Source: HGM04593 sp964458275
GTDB taxonomy: Bacteria; Bacteroidota; Bacteroidia; Bacteroidales; Bacteroidaceae
Length of the DNA: 64,000 nt
Assembly (NCBI GenBank): GCA_964458275.1
Contig: CAYWIE010000002.1
Span: forward strand, 21,994 to 85,993
Direction: 5' to 3'
The notes beneath the pieces were generated by a model. That model had not been told where the DNA came from, searched no databases, and saw only the letters and a program-made list of their open reading frames with translations. Below, piece by piece: positions 52,874 to 60,771 of the stretch (its first letter is position 1; each line of letters opens with the position of its first letter). The translations under genes and the position numbers were made by a program.

Positions 52874-53245
52874 ATGGATTTTGAACAAAATTTTGATAAT
52901 CTCTCCGAAAGTACGCGAGAATTTCTCTACGCAGAGATTGATTCTCTCAAACTCTATGCAGTAGAATATCTTGCTCTGCTTTCGGGCGAGATTGTTACAG
53001 CTGTTGTACTTGCTTTTTTGTTGACAGGAGCAGGTCTGTTCTTTTTGTTGGCTTTGCTGGTGGCTCTCTCTTCCATTGTAGGCCTTCTGTATAGCTGCCT
53101 TATCGTTGGCGCTGTTCTTCTTGTTGTTGCAACTGTTGTTTATCTTTGTGGACGACGTTTGCTGGTCGATATGTTTGTTGGCAGGTTCTGCAAAATATTC
53201 TTTTCTGTTTATGAGGATGATAGACAAGGGAATGCGCAGGAGTGA
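52874..53245 (+). CDS. Phage-holin-family/DUF1469 membrane protein
   Basis: The 123-residue product has an N-terminal amphipathic helix (NLSESTREFLYAEIDSLKL), two hydrophobic helices (IVTAVVLAFLLTGAGLFFLL and LLYSCLIVGAVLLVVATVVY) and a short C-terminus. This pattern is that of DUF1469 (holin_X) proteins, which are usually cellular envelope proteins and not phage lysis factors. The next gene starts inside its 3' end. Confidence 0.8.
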   Translation: MDFEQNFDNLSESTREFLYAEIDSLKLYAVEYLALLSGEIVTAVVLAFLLTGAGLFFLLALLVALSSIVGLLYSCLIVGAVLLVVATVVYLCGRRLLVDMFVGRFCKIFFSVYEDDRQGNAQE

Positions 53246-53480
53246 ATTTTCGAGAATCGTCAGCCTGCGCGGATTGAGAGCTGCGCGGTATAACAACGGA
53301 TTGCGTCTGGCGCATCTCCGTTCTGAAATCCTTGAGGAGTGTGATGGGTTGAGACGATGGCTTACTTTTGGCAGTGTCGTTTCAGGGATAATATCTTCTT
53401 TTGTGTCATTGTTTGCGAGGTTTGCTGTTTTGCGCAGGGGTTTTCTGTTGTTGCGTATGTTGTTCAGAGGTGGTAAATAA
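53217..53480 (+). CDS. Small basic membrane protein of the YtxH operon
   Basis: The 87-residue protein (MIDKGMRRSEFSRIVSLRGL) is very basic and has hydrophobic stretches (LTFGSVVSGIISSFVSLFAR, LRRGFLLLRMLF). The start is uncertain: ATG codons at 53211, 53217 and 53232 all fit, and all lie inside the 3' end of the preceding gene. I do not know the family. Position as third gene of the YtxH/DUF1469 operon supports it being real. Confidence 0.6.
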   Translation: MIDKGMRRSEFSRIVSLRGLRAARYNNGLRLAHLRSEILEECDGLRRWLTFGSVVSGIISSFVSLFARFAVLRRGFLLLRMLFRGGK

Positions 53481-53504
53481 TATTCTTCAGAGATGAATTC
53501 TTGG

Positions 53505-53965
53505 ACAGTAGACTTCACTTGCTGCAAAAAACATTCAAGCAAACTTGATGTTTTTGCTTTCAGCGAAGTTTAGCTGCGTTCATTGCATGTAAAAATGAAT
53601 TTTTGCCCATTCTCTTGCACAACTTTCGCTCGTTTGTTTGTATCTTTGAGGTAAACCTCTAAAATAGACTGCACTCGCTGTGAAAAATATTCAAGTGAAC
53701 TTGATATTTCTCGCTCGTTTGTCTGTATATTTGAGGTAAACCTCTAAAATAGACTGCACTCGCTGTGAAAAATATTCAAGTAAACTTGATATTTCTCGCT
53801 CGTTTGTTCGTATATTTGAGGCTAAGCTCGAATATATGTGGCACTCGCTTAGATAAATATTCAAGCAAGCTTGATATTTCTCGCTCGTTTTTCTTATCTT
53901 TGCGGTAAACCGCGAATGCAGCTTGCACTCGCGGTGAGAATTATTCAAACAGCTTCTTATTCTCA
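53505..53965 (+). repeat. Tandem array of 85-bp palindrome/promoter-like repeats
   Basis: Units begin with cactcgctgtgaaaaatattc at 53672, 53757 and 53842 (exact 85-base period) and 53926 (84). A longer diverged unit begins near 53516. Each has a palindrome caagNNNNcttg, atatttctcgctcgttt, a TATATTTG or TATCTTTG box, and a second palindrome (gaggtaaacctc, gaggctaagctc or gcggtaaaccgc). The arm bases change between units but stay complementary. Copies occur at 35.0 and 16.4 kb. Confidence 0.85.
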
Positions 53966-53985
53966 CAATTCAAACATTTTCCATT

Positions 53986-54534
53986 ATGCTGGTAATTCAC
54001 CCCAAAGACAGAACGACTGTCGTGCTCTCTGTTCTCTATGAAGGAACAGAATCGAGGATTTTCGATCAAAGCAGCAGCAATCGTGAGATTGAAAGCCTGT
54101 TACGCCATTGTTCGCGCCAAGAACGCATCATGTTGCTCGGACATGGCTCCAATACGGGACTTTTTTCTAAAGAAAATGACGAACTCCCCGATTTTGACCG
54201 TATAATTGTGGGACATCCGCATGCTTATCATCTGAGACGACATAATGGAAATATTGTAGGCGTATGGTGCCATGCAGAGATGTTTGCGCGCAAAGAAGGG
54301 TTGCATGGACTGTTTTCGGGGATGATTATTTCCGAGAAAAGCGAAGCTGAGGAGTATGGCATTATTACCTTACAACATATTATTGAAGAGTCTAACATTG
54401 TGATGTGCAGAAAACTGCGCGAATTGTTGGACGAGGGTTGTCCTTTGTCCGACATTCCTGAGCGTATGAGAAATGCTAACCCTCACCGTTCGATGATAGA
54501 TGATTTCAACTACGAAAAGTTCTATTATTTGTAG
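53986..54534 (+). CDS. Hypothetical protein with possible caspase-like His-Cys dyad
   Basis: This 182-residue protein has no named family that I know, though similar hypothetical proteins exist in other Bacteroides. RIMLLGHGSNTGLF (near residue 47) and VGVWCHAEMFARKEGLHG (near residue 89) place a His-Gly on one strand and a Cys on the next. That is the spacing of caspase/CHAT/gingipain-type proteases. SGMIISEKSEAEEYG follows. There is no signal peptide. It follows the four-fold 85-bp repeat array by 21 bases, so it may be driven by promoters in that array. Confidence 0.7.
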   Translation: MLVIHPKDRTTVVLSVLYEGTESRIFDQSSSNREIESLLRHCSRQERIMLLGHGSNTGLFSKENDELPDFDRIIVGHPHAYHLRRHNGNIVGVWCHAEMFARKEGLHGLFSGMIISEKSEAEEYGIITLQHIIEESNIVMCRKLRELLDEGCPLSDIPERMRNANPHRSMIDDFNYEKFYYL

Positions 54535-54667
54535 CAGCCATACAGTTTCAGACAAAACCGCTTCAAGATACAACGCTTGGGCGGTTTTTCGTTTTTTAAC
54601 ATTTGCGTGAGAACCCGACAAGCCCGACGCGTGTTATTCTGCATATAACCTAAAATTTATAAGCGGA

Positions 54668-55171
54668 ATGAAAAAAAATGTTTTTTTAGCAGCCTTAGCT
54701 GTATGTACATTTATGACCACACTCATGGTCTCTTGCAGTTCGTGTGGCGACAAAAAACCTCAAGGCATTGTTCTTGAAACAGAAACTGACAGTATCTTTA
54801 TGCCCAATGATTCCACGATAGCCGACCTTCAAACCGTTGTCTACGAGGGACTGATGCCAATGGATGACGGCAATATAGCCGAGTGTAAGCTTACAATCAC
54901 AAGCTTGGGCTGGGATCAGAACGGTACTTATACAGTACTAAGCACTTTCACAGTGGATACAGCAACCATCAGAGAGAAAGATTCCGGTAAGAAGATTGTG
55001 AAGAAAGGAACCCCAAAAGATGGTTCTGCTGTCGTTTATCATCTGGTGTCGGACAACAAGAAGCCGCAAATCAACTTGATGGCTCACGGCGATACGGTAC
55101 TCACAAAGCTTGACAGCCAAATGCAGCCCGTATCCGACAATCCCAACCATAAACTTATTCGCAAGAATTGA
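54668..55171 (+). CDS. NlpE-like lipoprotein
   Basis: The 167-residue lipoprotein (TFMTTLMVSCSSC, lipid on Cys23) has an NlpE N-terminal-like beta-barrel: VVYEGLMPMDDGNIAECKLT, NGTYTVLSTFTVDTA and YHLVSDNKKP. NlpE is a copper-induced outer-membrane lipoprotein that signals to the Cpx pathway in Enterobacteria; here the role is unknown. Two further envelope-protein genes follow. Confidence 0.75.
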   Translation: MKKNVFLAALAVCTFMTTLMVSCSSCGDKKPQGIVLETETDSIFMPNDSTIADLQTVVYEGLMPMDDGNIAECKLTITSLGWDQNGTYTVLSTFTVDTATIREKDSGKKIVKKGTPKDGSAVVYHLVSDNKKPQINLMAHGDTVLTKLDSQMQPVSDNPNHKLIRKN

Positions 55172-55225
55172 TTTTCTGTATGATTGCGTTCATCAACATC
55201 AATAATCACTTAAAAACAAATAATC

Positions 55226-55849
55226 ATGAGAACCAAATTGCTATTTTTACCGCTCATGCTGTTGCTGTTGGCAGCTTGTGAACAGACTCCCGATACGGAT
55301 AAACTCGATAATGATTATCTTGTATATACCAATTATGACAAGGGTAGCGACTTCAGTTCTATAAATACTTTCTATGTCATCGACAGCATATTGCTTATAA
55401 ATGACCAGAGTACTCCTAAATACTGGAACGATGCGGCGTCGCAGAAAATCATATATGAATTCGGCAATAATCTTGATGGATACGGCTACACCCGCGTAGA
55501 TACTCCTGAGGAGGCTGATGCGATAATGCAACTAAGCTATGTGAGCAGCACATATTATTATTACGACTATGTGAACGGCAATCCATGGTGGGGTAGTTAT
55601 CCGGGTTATTGGAACTGGAACAGTTACGGGTGGTATTATCCTTTCTTTGTGCCGTACACATTCAGCACCGGTTCCATCATTTGCGAACTTATTGATATGA
55701 GACAGCGTGCTGTAGATACAAATAAATATCCGGTTGTGTGGAATGCATACATCTGTGGTCTGCTTAATGGCAATTCGTTGAGCATGAGCAAGACCGTTGA
55801 TGGCATCAGACAAGCATTCAAGCAGTCGAGGTATCTGTTGAAGAATTGA
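55226..55849 (+). CDS. DUF4136 family lipoprotein
   Basis: The 207-residue protein has a lipobox (LLLLAAC, Cys18), followed by the DUF4136 pattern FSSINTFYVIDSILLINDQS, IIYEFGNNLDGYGYTRVDTP, and an aromatic, Tyr/Trp-rich insertion (YYYDYVNGNPWWGSYPGYWN), then CELIDMRQRAVDTNKYPVVW. DUF4136 proteins are outer-membrane lipoproteins of unknown function. It probably forms an operon with the outer-membrane protein after it. Confidence 0.85.
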   Translation: MRTKLLFLPLMLLLLAACEQTPDTDKLDNDYLVYTNYDKGSDFSSINTFYVIDSILLINDQSTPKYWNDAASQKIIYEFGNNLDGYGYTRVDTPEEADAIMQLSYVSSTYYYYDYVNGNPWWGSYPGYWNWNSYGWYYPFFVPYTFSTGSIICELIDMRQRAVDTNKYPVVWNAYICGLLNGNSLSMSKTVDGIRQAFKQSRYLLKN

Positions 55850-55925
55850 CCGTCTCTGTTGCACGAAGCTCTCTGTGTGTATAAGAATATAATGTTTCTA
55901 ATATTAATTTAATGTATCAAACAAT

Positions 55926-56546
55926 ATGAAAACCATCAGATATATATTGCTTGCGCCGATAATGTTTGTGGCTGCATTATTCCCCTCAGCGGCAAAAGCG
56001 CAAGTCTCGCTCAATAGTTATTTCAATGTCGATTGGCAATTCAACATTCCTCTTGGCAACAGTTTCTCGAATGGTGCAAGCGGATGGGGCATGAACTTCG
56101 AAGGCGGATATTACATTACGCAGGATATTGCGTTGGGAGGTTTTCTGAACTTCCACACAAATAACGAGTATTTTCCCCGTCAGACAATATCTCTCAGTGA
56201 GACGCTCTCGATGAACACCCGTCAGCAGCATCAGATGTTTACAATGCCTTTCGGTGTTTTGGCGCGCTACCGCATCATGGAATCCGATTTTCAGCCTTAC
56301 GTCGGAATGAAACTCGGTATGTGTTATTCCGAATTCAATAACTATTATTACATTTTCGAGAAGAGTCAGGACCGTTGGGGATTCTACATGTCTCCCGAAG
56401 TGGGATTCAATTATTATCCGTGGCCTAACGGTATCGGGTTCCACATGGCACTGTACTACAGCTTTGCTACAAACAAATGCAATATAATGAGTTACAAACA
56501 AAGTACTCTGAATAATATTGGATTCCGTTTGGGTATTGCTTTCTGA
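55926..56546 (+). CDS. Outer-membrane beta-barrel protein
   Basis: The 206-residue protein has a signal peptide (LAPIMFVAALFPSAAKAQ). Alternating beta-strands follow (NSYFNVDWQFNIPLG, GWGMNFEGGYYITQDIAL, IGFRLGIAF), ending in Phe, the usual signal for Bam assembly. It is an eight-strand OmpW/OmpX-type barrel by length. It follows the DUF4136 gene by about 75 bases. Confidence 0.8.
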   Translation: MKTIRYILLAPIMFVAALFPSAAKAQVSLNSYFNVDWQFNIPLGNSFSNGASGWGMNFEGGYYITQDIALGGFLNFHTNNEYFPRQTISLSETLSMNTRQQHQMFTMPFGVLARYRIMESDFQPYVGMKLGMCYSEFNNYYYIFEKSQDRWGFYMSPEVGFNYYPWPNGIGFHMALYYSFATNKCNIMSYKQSTLNNIGFRLGIAF

Positions 56547-56696
56547 GTGTAACATGTGGCATTAAGTACAATAGGGTGGTGCGGCAATACGATTGCTGGC
56601 CACTCTGTTTTTTTTCGCTATAAAAGCAAAATGAGGAAAAAATAAGGTGCGTTTCTGAGAATTTTAAGTGTAAAATGCAATTTTTGTGGAAAAATA

Positions 56697-56728
56697 TTTG
56701 CATACTCAAAAAATAATCCATATCTTTG
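56697..56728 (+). promoter_or_regulatory. Promoter of the tRNA-His gene
   Basis: TTTG (56697-56700) and TATCTTTG (56721-56728) are exactly 20 bases apart. The tRNA begins 39 bases later. Confidence 0.8.
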
Positions 56729-56766
56729 CATCGCTTTTCCAGAGGGAAGAGCAGTAAGTGATATAC

Positions 56767-56844
56767 GGAGGCTATAGTTCAGCTGGTTAGAGCGTCAGAT
56801 TGTGGTTCTGAATGTCGTGGGTTCGAATCCCACTAGCCTCCCCA
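56767..56844 (+). tRNA. tRNA-His (GTG anticodon)
   Basis: A full cloverleaf is present. The extra 5' G pairs with C73, acceptor bases 1-7 gaggcta pair with tagcctc, and the anticodon loop ttgtggt reads GTG (histidine). The T-loop is gttcgaat, and CCA is encoded at the 3' end. The G-1:C73 pair is the histidine identity element. Confidence 0.95.
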
Positions 56845-56887
56845 AGCATACAGAGGAAAATCAGAAATGGTTTTCCTCTGTATGCTT
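56844..56887 (+). terminator. Hairpin downstream of tRNA-His
   Basis: Perfect 17-bp arms aagcatacagaggaaaa and ttttcctctgtatgctt directly follow the tRNA. It starts inside the encoded CCA. No strong T run follows. Confidence 0.75.
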
Positions 56888-57050
56888 GTTGCAAATCAAT
56901 GATGTAAATGGGGCAAGTAAAATGTGTTTGCGGATTACCGGCAAAGCCTGGGGCTGATGTAGATATTGATTTCGCGCCCTGAAAGATTTGATGATGCAGA
57001 CAAAAGATATTGTTCCATCTGTACTTTGCAATTAAAGCCAAATAAATGTT

Positions 57051-57099
57051 ACACCAACAGAGCCAAAAAGCGTAAAGTGCTTTTTGGCTCTGTTGGTGT
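57051..57099 (-). terminator. Terminator of the pth-hslR operon
   Basis: Perfect 21-bp arms start acaccaacagagcc and are separated by a 7-base loop. It overlaps the end region of the S4 protein gene on the minus strand. Confidence 0.8.
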
Positions 57100-57103
57100 C
57101 TGC

Positions 57104-57520
57104 CTATTCGTCGAAGTCGAATTCGTCGAAATCGAATCCGGATGAGTCTTCGATGAAATTGTCCATTTCGCGGCGTTCTTTCTTGGTGGGACGGCCTGTG
57201 CCGCGTGCTCTGTCGATAAAGCCGCTGATACGGCTCATTTCCAGAAGTTCGTACTGTTCGGCACTTGTTACGTTCTCCATAAGTTCAGGAACGAGTTTTG
57301 CGCCAACTCTGTTTTCTGCGCATTTGAGCACTTTGAATGAGTATGTTACAGGTGATTTCTTTACCTCCACGATATCTCCTTCCTTAACGGTGAACGACGG
57401 CTTAACAGCCTTTCCTCTGACATGAATGTGCCCTTTCTTGCATGCTTCTGCGGCAATGCTGCGTGTCTTGTATATGCGTACTGCCCACAGCCATTTGTCT
57501 ATGCGTGCCTGAGTATTCAT
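57104..57520 (-). CDS. hslR: S4-domain RNA-binding protein (Hsp15-like)
   Basis: The 138-residue protein has an S4 domain (RIDKWLWAVRIYKTRSIAAE and KKGHIHVRGKAVKPSFTVKE). Hsp15 binds free 50S subunits with stalled peptidyl-tRNA to help recycle them. An acidic tail (SSGFDFDEFDFDE) follows. It starts inside the stop codon of pth (ATGA overlap), so the two are coupled. Confidence 0.9.
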   Translation of the reverse strand: MNTQARIDKWLWAVRIYKTRSIAAEACKKGHIHVRGKAVKPSFTVKEGDIVEVKKSPVTYSFKVLKCAENRVGAKLVPELMENVTSAEQYELLEMSRISGFIDRARGTGRPTKKERREMDNFIEDSSGFDFDEFDFDE

Positions 57521-58101
57521 TCTTTTGCTGCCGGTGTTTTGCGGTTGCAGGTGTTCATGGTGCGCGCAAGCCCGATGAAACAGAAGCTTTTTATTGTCTC
57601 AACTGCAACCGGTATCTGTTGTTCTATTATAGGCTGTTCTTCTGTGGGGTCAAACGTGCCAAGCACATATTGCACCTGTCTGCCTTTACTGAAATCGTTT
57701 CCTACACCGAAGCGTAGCCGTGCATACGATGTGGTGCCGAGAGTTTGAGCTATATGCTTCAGCCCGTTGTGTCCCCCGTCGCTGCCTTGCCCTTTCAGAC
57801 GCAACGTGCCGAGAGGCAATGCAATGTCGTCTGCTATTATAAGTACGTTTTCCAAAGGTACTTTTTCGGCTTGCATCCAATAGCGTACAGCGTTGCCGCT
57901 GAGGTTCATGTATGTGGATGGCTTTAACAGTATTATGCGGTGTCCGCGCATGGATGTCTCTGCGACATAACCGTATCGCTTGTCGCTAAAAACGGTATTG
58001 GACGCCTTTGCAAAGGCGTCCAATACTGTGAATCCTATGTTGTGGCGGGTGTTATCGTACTCTTGTCCGATGTTGCCCAAGCCGACAATCAGATATTTCA
58101 T
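57517..58101 (-). CDS. pth: Peptidyl-tRNA hydrolase
   Basis: Pth frees tRNA from drop-off peptidyl-tRNA. The 194 residues show LIVGLGNIGQEYDNTRHNIGF with the catalytic His, PSTYMNLSGNAVRYW and DDIALPLGTLRLKGQGSDGG. It is in an operon rplY-pth-hslR, an arrangement common in this phylum. Confidence 0.96.
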   Translation of the reverse strand: MKYLIVGLGNIGQEYDNTRHNIGFTVLDAFAKASNTVFSDKRYGYVAETSMRGHRIILLKPSTYMNLSGNAVRYWMQAEKVPLENVLIIADDIALPLGTLRLKGQGSDGGHNGLKHIAQTLGTTSYARLRFGVGNDFSKGRQVQYVLGTFDPTEEQPIIEQQIPVAVETIKSFCFIGLARTMNTCNRKTPAAKE

Positions 58102-58120
58102 TTGCTGTCGTGTTTATGTT

Positions 58121-58717
58121 TTATTTCTTTGAAGCGGCAGCTGCTGCAGCAGAAGCACGTGTTGCCTTAACTGCGCATACGAGTGATTCTTTGGGTGTTG
58201 TGAGCTCAAGGTTCTCGAATGAGAGATCGCATACTTTGATAGATTTGCCCAACTCCAAAGCTGTTACGTCGATGAACAACTTTTCGGGGATGTTGTTGTA
58301 TGTAGCCTTAACCTTGAGGCGACGCTGCAACTGAACGAGCTTACCACCGGCACGAACACCTGCTGCAAGACCTTCGAGCTTAACGGGTACTGCCATAACA
58401 ATGGGTTTCTCCTCTGTTATTTCGTAGAAGTCTACGTGGAGTACATTGTCCTTCACGGGGTGGAACTGTATCTCGCGCATAACGGCTTTTGTGGGGTTGC
58501 CGTCGATTGTGAGTTCTACTGTGAAGATGTCGGGTGAATAGATGAGTTTGCGGAGACCTTCAACGGGAACGCTGAATGCTGTTGCAACGGGGTTGCCGTT
58601 CTCGTCTTTTTTCTCTCCATAGAGACAGCAAGGTACCAAACCCTGTTTACGCAACTCGTTTGTGGCGCGTTTGCCAACTTCGGTTCTGCTTGAACCAACT
58701 ACGCTGATTGTTTTCAT
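58121..58717 (-). CDS. rplY: 50S ribosomal protein L25 (CTC type)
   Basis: The 198-residue protein has the L25 domain (SSRTEVGKRATNELRKQGLV, then CCLYGEK) and the TL5 C-terminal domain (VPVKLEGLAAGVRAGGKLVQ). It binds 5S rRNA. The Ala-rich tail ASAAAAAASKK is typical of Bacteroidetes L25. It heads the rplY-pth-hslR operon. Confidence 0.95.
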   Translation of the reverse strand: MKTISVVGSSRTEVGKRATNELRKQGLVPCCLYGEKKDENGNPVATAFSVPVEGLRKLIYSPDIFTVELTIDGNPTKAVMREIQFHPVKDNVLHVDFYEITEEKPIVMAVPVKLEGLAAGVRAGGKLVQLQRRLKVKATYNNIPEKLFIDVTALELGKSIKVCDLSFENLELTTPKESLVCAVKATRASAAAAAASKK

Positions 58718-58841
58718 AATTCAATAAAATTGTGTTACTCTAAATTAAGTTTCTTGATACTGCTTAATTCACCATCACACGGGTGTCTTAAAAAGCGGGT
58801 GCAAAGATACGGAATATTTTGTAAATAAAAAAATATCTATG

Positions 58842-59240
58842 TTAGAAATCAATGTCTATTTTGAATTCGTCCTCTGTTGCTTTGTATTCGCTTTCGGGAG
58901 CATTTGTGGCTTTTTCGCCGCTTGATTGCGCATCGTAGTTATATCGGGGCTTGTACTCTTCCTGGTTGGCTGTGATGAATCCGATAGCTTCTTTTAAACT
59001 TGTTGCGAATTTCTCAAAATCCTCCTTATAAAGGAAAATTTTGTGCTTTTCGAATGTTACAGTTGCATCATCGCCTTCGCCTGACACAATTTTTTTACTT
59101 TCGGTAATAGAAATGTACATCTCTTCCTTGCGGTTCTTTTTTACATCAATGTAATAAATTCTTTTACCTGCTTTGATGGCTTGAGAAAAGACAATCTCCT
59201 TTTCATTCTCGCCCATTCCGGTCTTTTTGTAGTCTTCCAT
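58842..59240 (-). CDS. DUF3276/PUR-alpha-like nucleic-acid-binding protein
   Basis: The 132-residue protein has a PUR-type beta-beta-alpha repeat: EIVFSQAIKAGKRIYYIDVK, EEMYISITESKK and HKIFLYKEDFEKFATSLKEA. Bacterial PUR proteins bind single-stranded DNA or RNA. It is a single-repeat dimer-forming type, with an acidic C-terminal tail. It is a single-gene unit between rplY and nusB, divergent from nusB. Confidence 0.9.
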   Translation of the reverse strand: MEDYKKTGMGENEKEIVFSQAIKAGKRIYYIDVKKNRKEEMYISITESKKIVSGEGDDATVTFEKHKIFLYKEDFEKFATSLKEAIGFITANQEEYKPRYNYDAQSSGEKATNAPESEYKATEDEFKIDIDF

Positions 59241-59485
59241 CGTTAAATAGATTGTGTGTTTTTCTAAATTCGCTCCAAATTTGATGATTTTTTTTCATAT
59301 ATGAGCAAAAAACGGAAGAAAAAATCATTTTATTTTGTTATTTTGTATAAAACGGCGTCAGGAAAGAGCTCAATAGTCTTTCGCGGCGAATTTATATCGG
59401 TTTCAAAAGAAAATGCAGATTTTGTTTGTGAGAATCACAATAAAATGCGACCTTTGCAAACGATTTCACAAGAGATGTTATTTTT

Positions 59486-60409
59486 ATGATAAACAGAGTT
59501 CTCATTCGTCTTAAAGTAATTCAGGTAGTTTATGCCTATTATAAAAACCCCGGCAAAAGCATAAGAAATGCCGAAGATGAGGTTTTTTTCAGCCTTTCAA
59601 AAGCTTACGACCTTTATAAGTTCTTGTTATTGCTCATCGTTGCTGTAACACATTATGCCGCAGACCGTGTTGCATTCAACTTGAAGAAAGTGCGTCCAAC
59701 CGAGGAAGACCTTAACCCTAATCTGAAATTCGTGAACAATCGTCTTGCCCGCCAGATTGAGAGCAACGAAGAACTTTTGAAGTTTGCTGAGCAGAGCAAG
59801 ATTGACTGGGTGAATCATTCCGACTTTCTTCGTCGTCTGCTCGATACAATAATAGAAAGTGATATTTATAAGGAATATATGGCGTCAGAATCATCTTCAT
59901 ACGAAGAGGACAAGGAATTGTGGCGCAAGCTTTACAAGAATTTCATCTTCGACAACGAAGACCTGGATGCTTTGCTTGAGGACATCAGTCTCTATTGGAA
60001 TGACGACAAAGGCATTGTAGACACTTTTGTTCTTAAGACAATCAAACGTTTCAACGAGGAGAATGGGGCAGAGCAAGAACTGTTGCCTGAATATAAGGAT
60101 GATGAGGACATAGAGTACGCTCATAACCTTTTCAGAGCTACAATCCAGAATGCAGAGGAATACCGTCGTCTGATGAGCCAGAATTCCAGAAATTGGGATA
60201 TGGGACGATTGGCTTTCATGGACGTGATTATCATGCAGACTGCACTCGCCGAGATATTGACATTCCATCAGATACCTGTAAATGTCTCACTCAACGAGTA
60301 TGTGGAGATTGCAAAATACTACAGTACTCCAAAGAGCGGGGCTTTCATCAACGGTTTGCTTGACAGCATCATAAAGACATTGAAAAAAGAAAACAGAATA
60401 AATAAATAA
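59486..60409 (+). CDS. nusB: Transcription antitermination factor NusB
   Basis: NusB helps form antitermination complexes with NusE on rRNA transcripts. The 307 residues are long for the family because of an N-terminal helical extension, usual in Bacteroidetes. The NusB domain proper is the C-terminal half (WDMGRLAFMDVIIMQTALAE, VNVSLNEYVEIAKYYSTPKS, GAFINGLLDSIIKTLKKE). It starts a block of nusB-yajC-ybbR-coaE, all on the plus strand with short gaps. Confidence 0.95.
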   Translation: MINRVLIRLKVIQVVYAYYKNPGKSIRNAEDEVFFSLSKAYDLYKFLLLLIVAVTHYAADRVAFNLKKVRPTEEDLNPNLKFVNNRLARQIESNEELLKFAEQSKIDWVNHSDFLRRLLDTIIESDIYKEYMASESSSYEEDKELWRKLYKNFIFDNEDLDALLEDISLYWNDDKGIVDTFVLKTIKRFNEENGAEQELLPEYKDDEDIEYAHNLFRATIQNAEEYRRLMSQNSRNWDMGRLAFMDVIIMQTALAEILTFHQIPVNVSLNEYVEIAKYYSTPKSGAFINGLLDSIIKTLKKENRINK

Positions 60410-60426
60410 TCAAAAGCAAAGAAATT

Positions 60427-60741
60427 ATGAATACATTACTCGAAGCAGCAGGTGGATTGCAGGCTTTACTCGGCAGTCCTATATTTATGTTTGTCATCAT
60501 CATTGTAATCATGTACTTCATGATGATACGTCCTCAGCGTAAACGCCAGAAGGAGATTGACAATTTCCGTCGTGGCTTGCATCCCGGGCAGGAGATTATC
60601 ACAAGCGGTGGCATTTATGGAAAAATCAAGAGCGTAGAGGAAAATGTCGTTGTGTTGGAGATAAGCCACAATGTATATATCCGCATAGACAAGAACTCTG
60701 TATATGCAAGCCCCGCAGCTATGCAGCAAGAGAATAAATAA
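60427..60741 (+). CDS. yajC: Preprotein translocase subunit YajC
   Basis: The 104-residue protein has a single membrane helix (FMFVIIIVIMYFMMIRPQRK) and the YajC domain (GLHPGQEIITSGGIYGKIKS). YajC belongs to the SecDF-YajC-YidC holotranslocon. It lies 17 bases after nusB. Confidence 0.95.
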   Translation: MNTLLEAAGGLQALLGSPIFMFVIIIVIMYFMMIRPQRKRQKEIDNFRRGLHPGQEIITSGGIYGKIKSVEENVVVLEISHNVYIRIDKNSVYASPAAMQQENK

Positions 60742-60771
60742 CGTATATAGACGAGGTCTATAAAGAATAGA

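Noticed and set aside
52874..53245. Prophage holin gene
   Set aside because: The protein looks like a DUF1469/holin_X envelope protein, but its neighbours are a YtxH protein and another small membrane protein, not lysis genes.
53505..53965. Tandem repeats as a CRISPR array
   Set aside because: The period is 85 bases with the whole unit conserved. There are no short constant repeats alternating with unique spacers, and the units contain promoter-like boxes.
59301..59489. 62-codon ORF before nusB
   Set aside because: It overlaps the nusB start by 4 bases, but its second half covers promoter-like sequence, no domain is visible, and the start has no ribosome-binding site. It could be real but is not supported.
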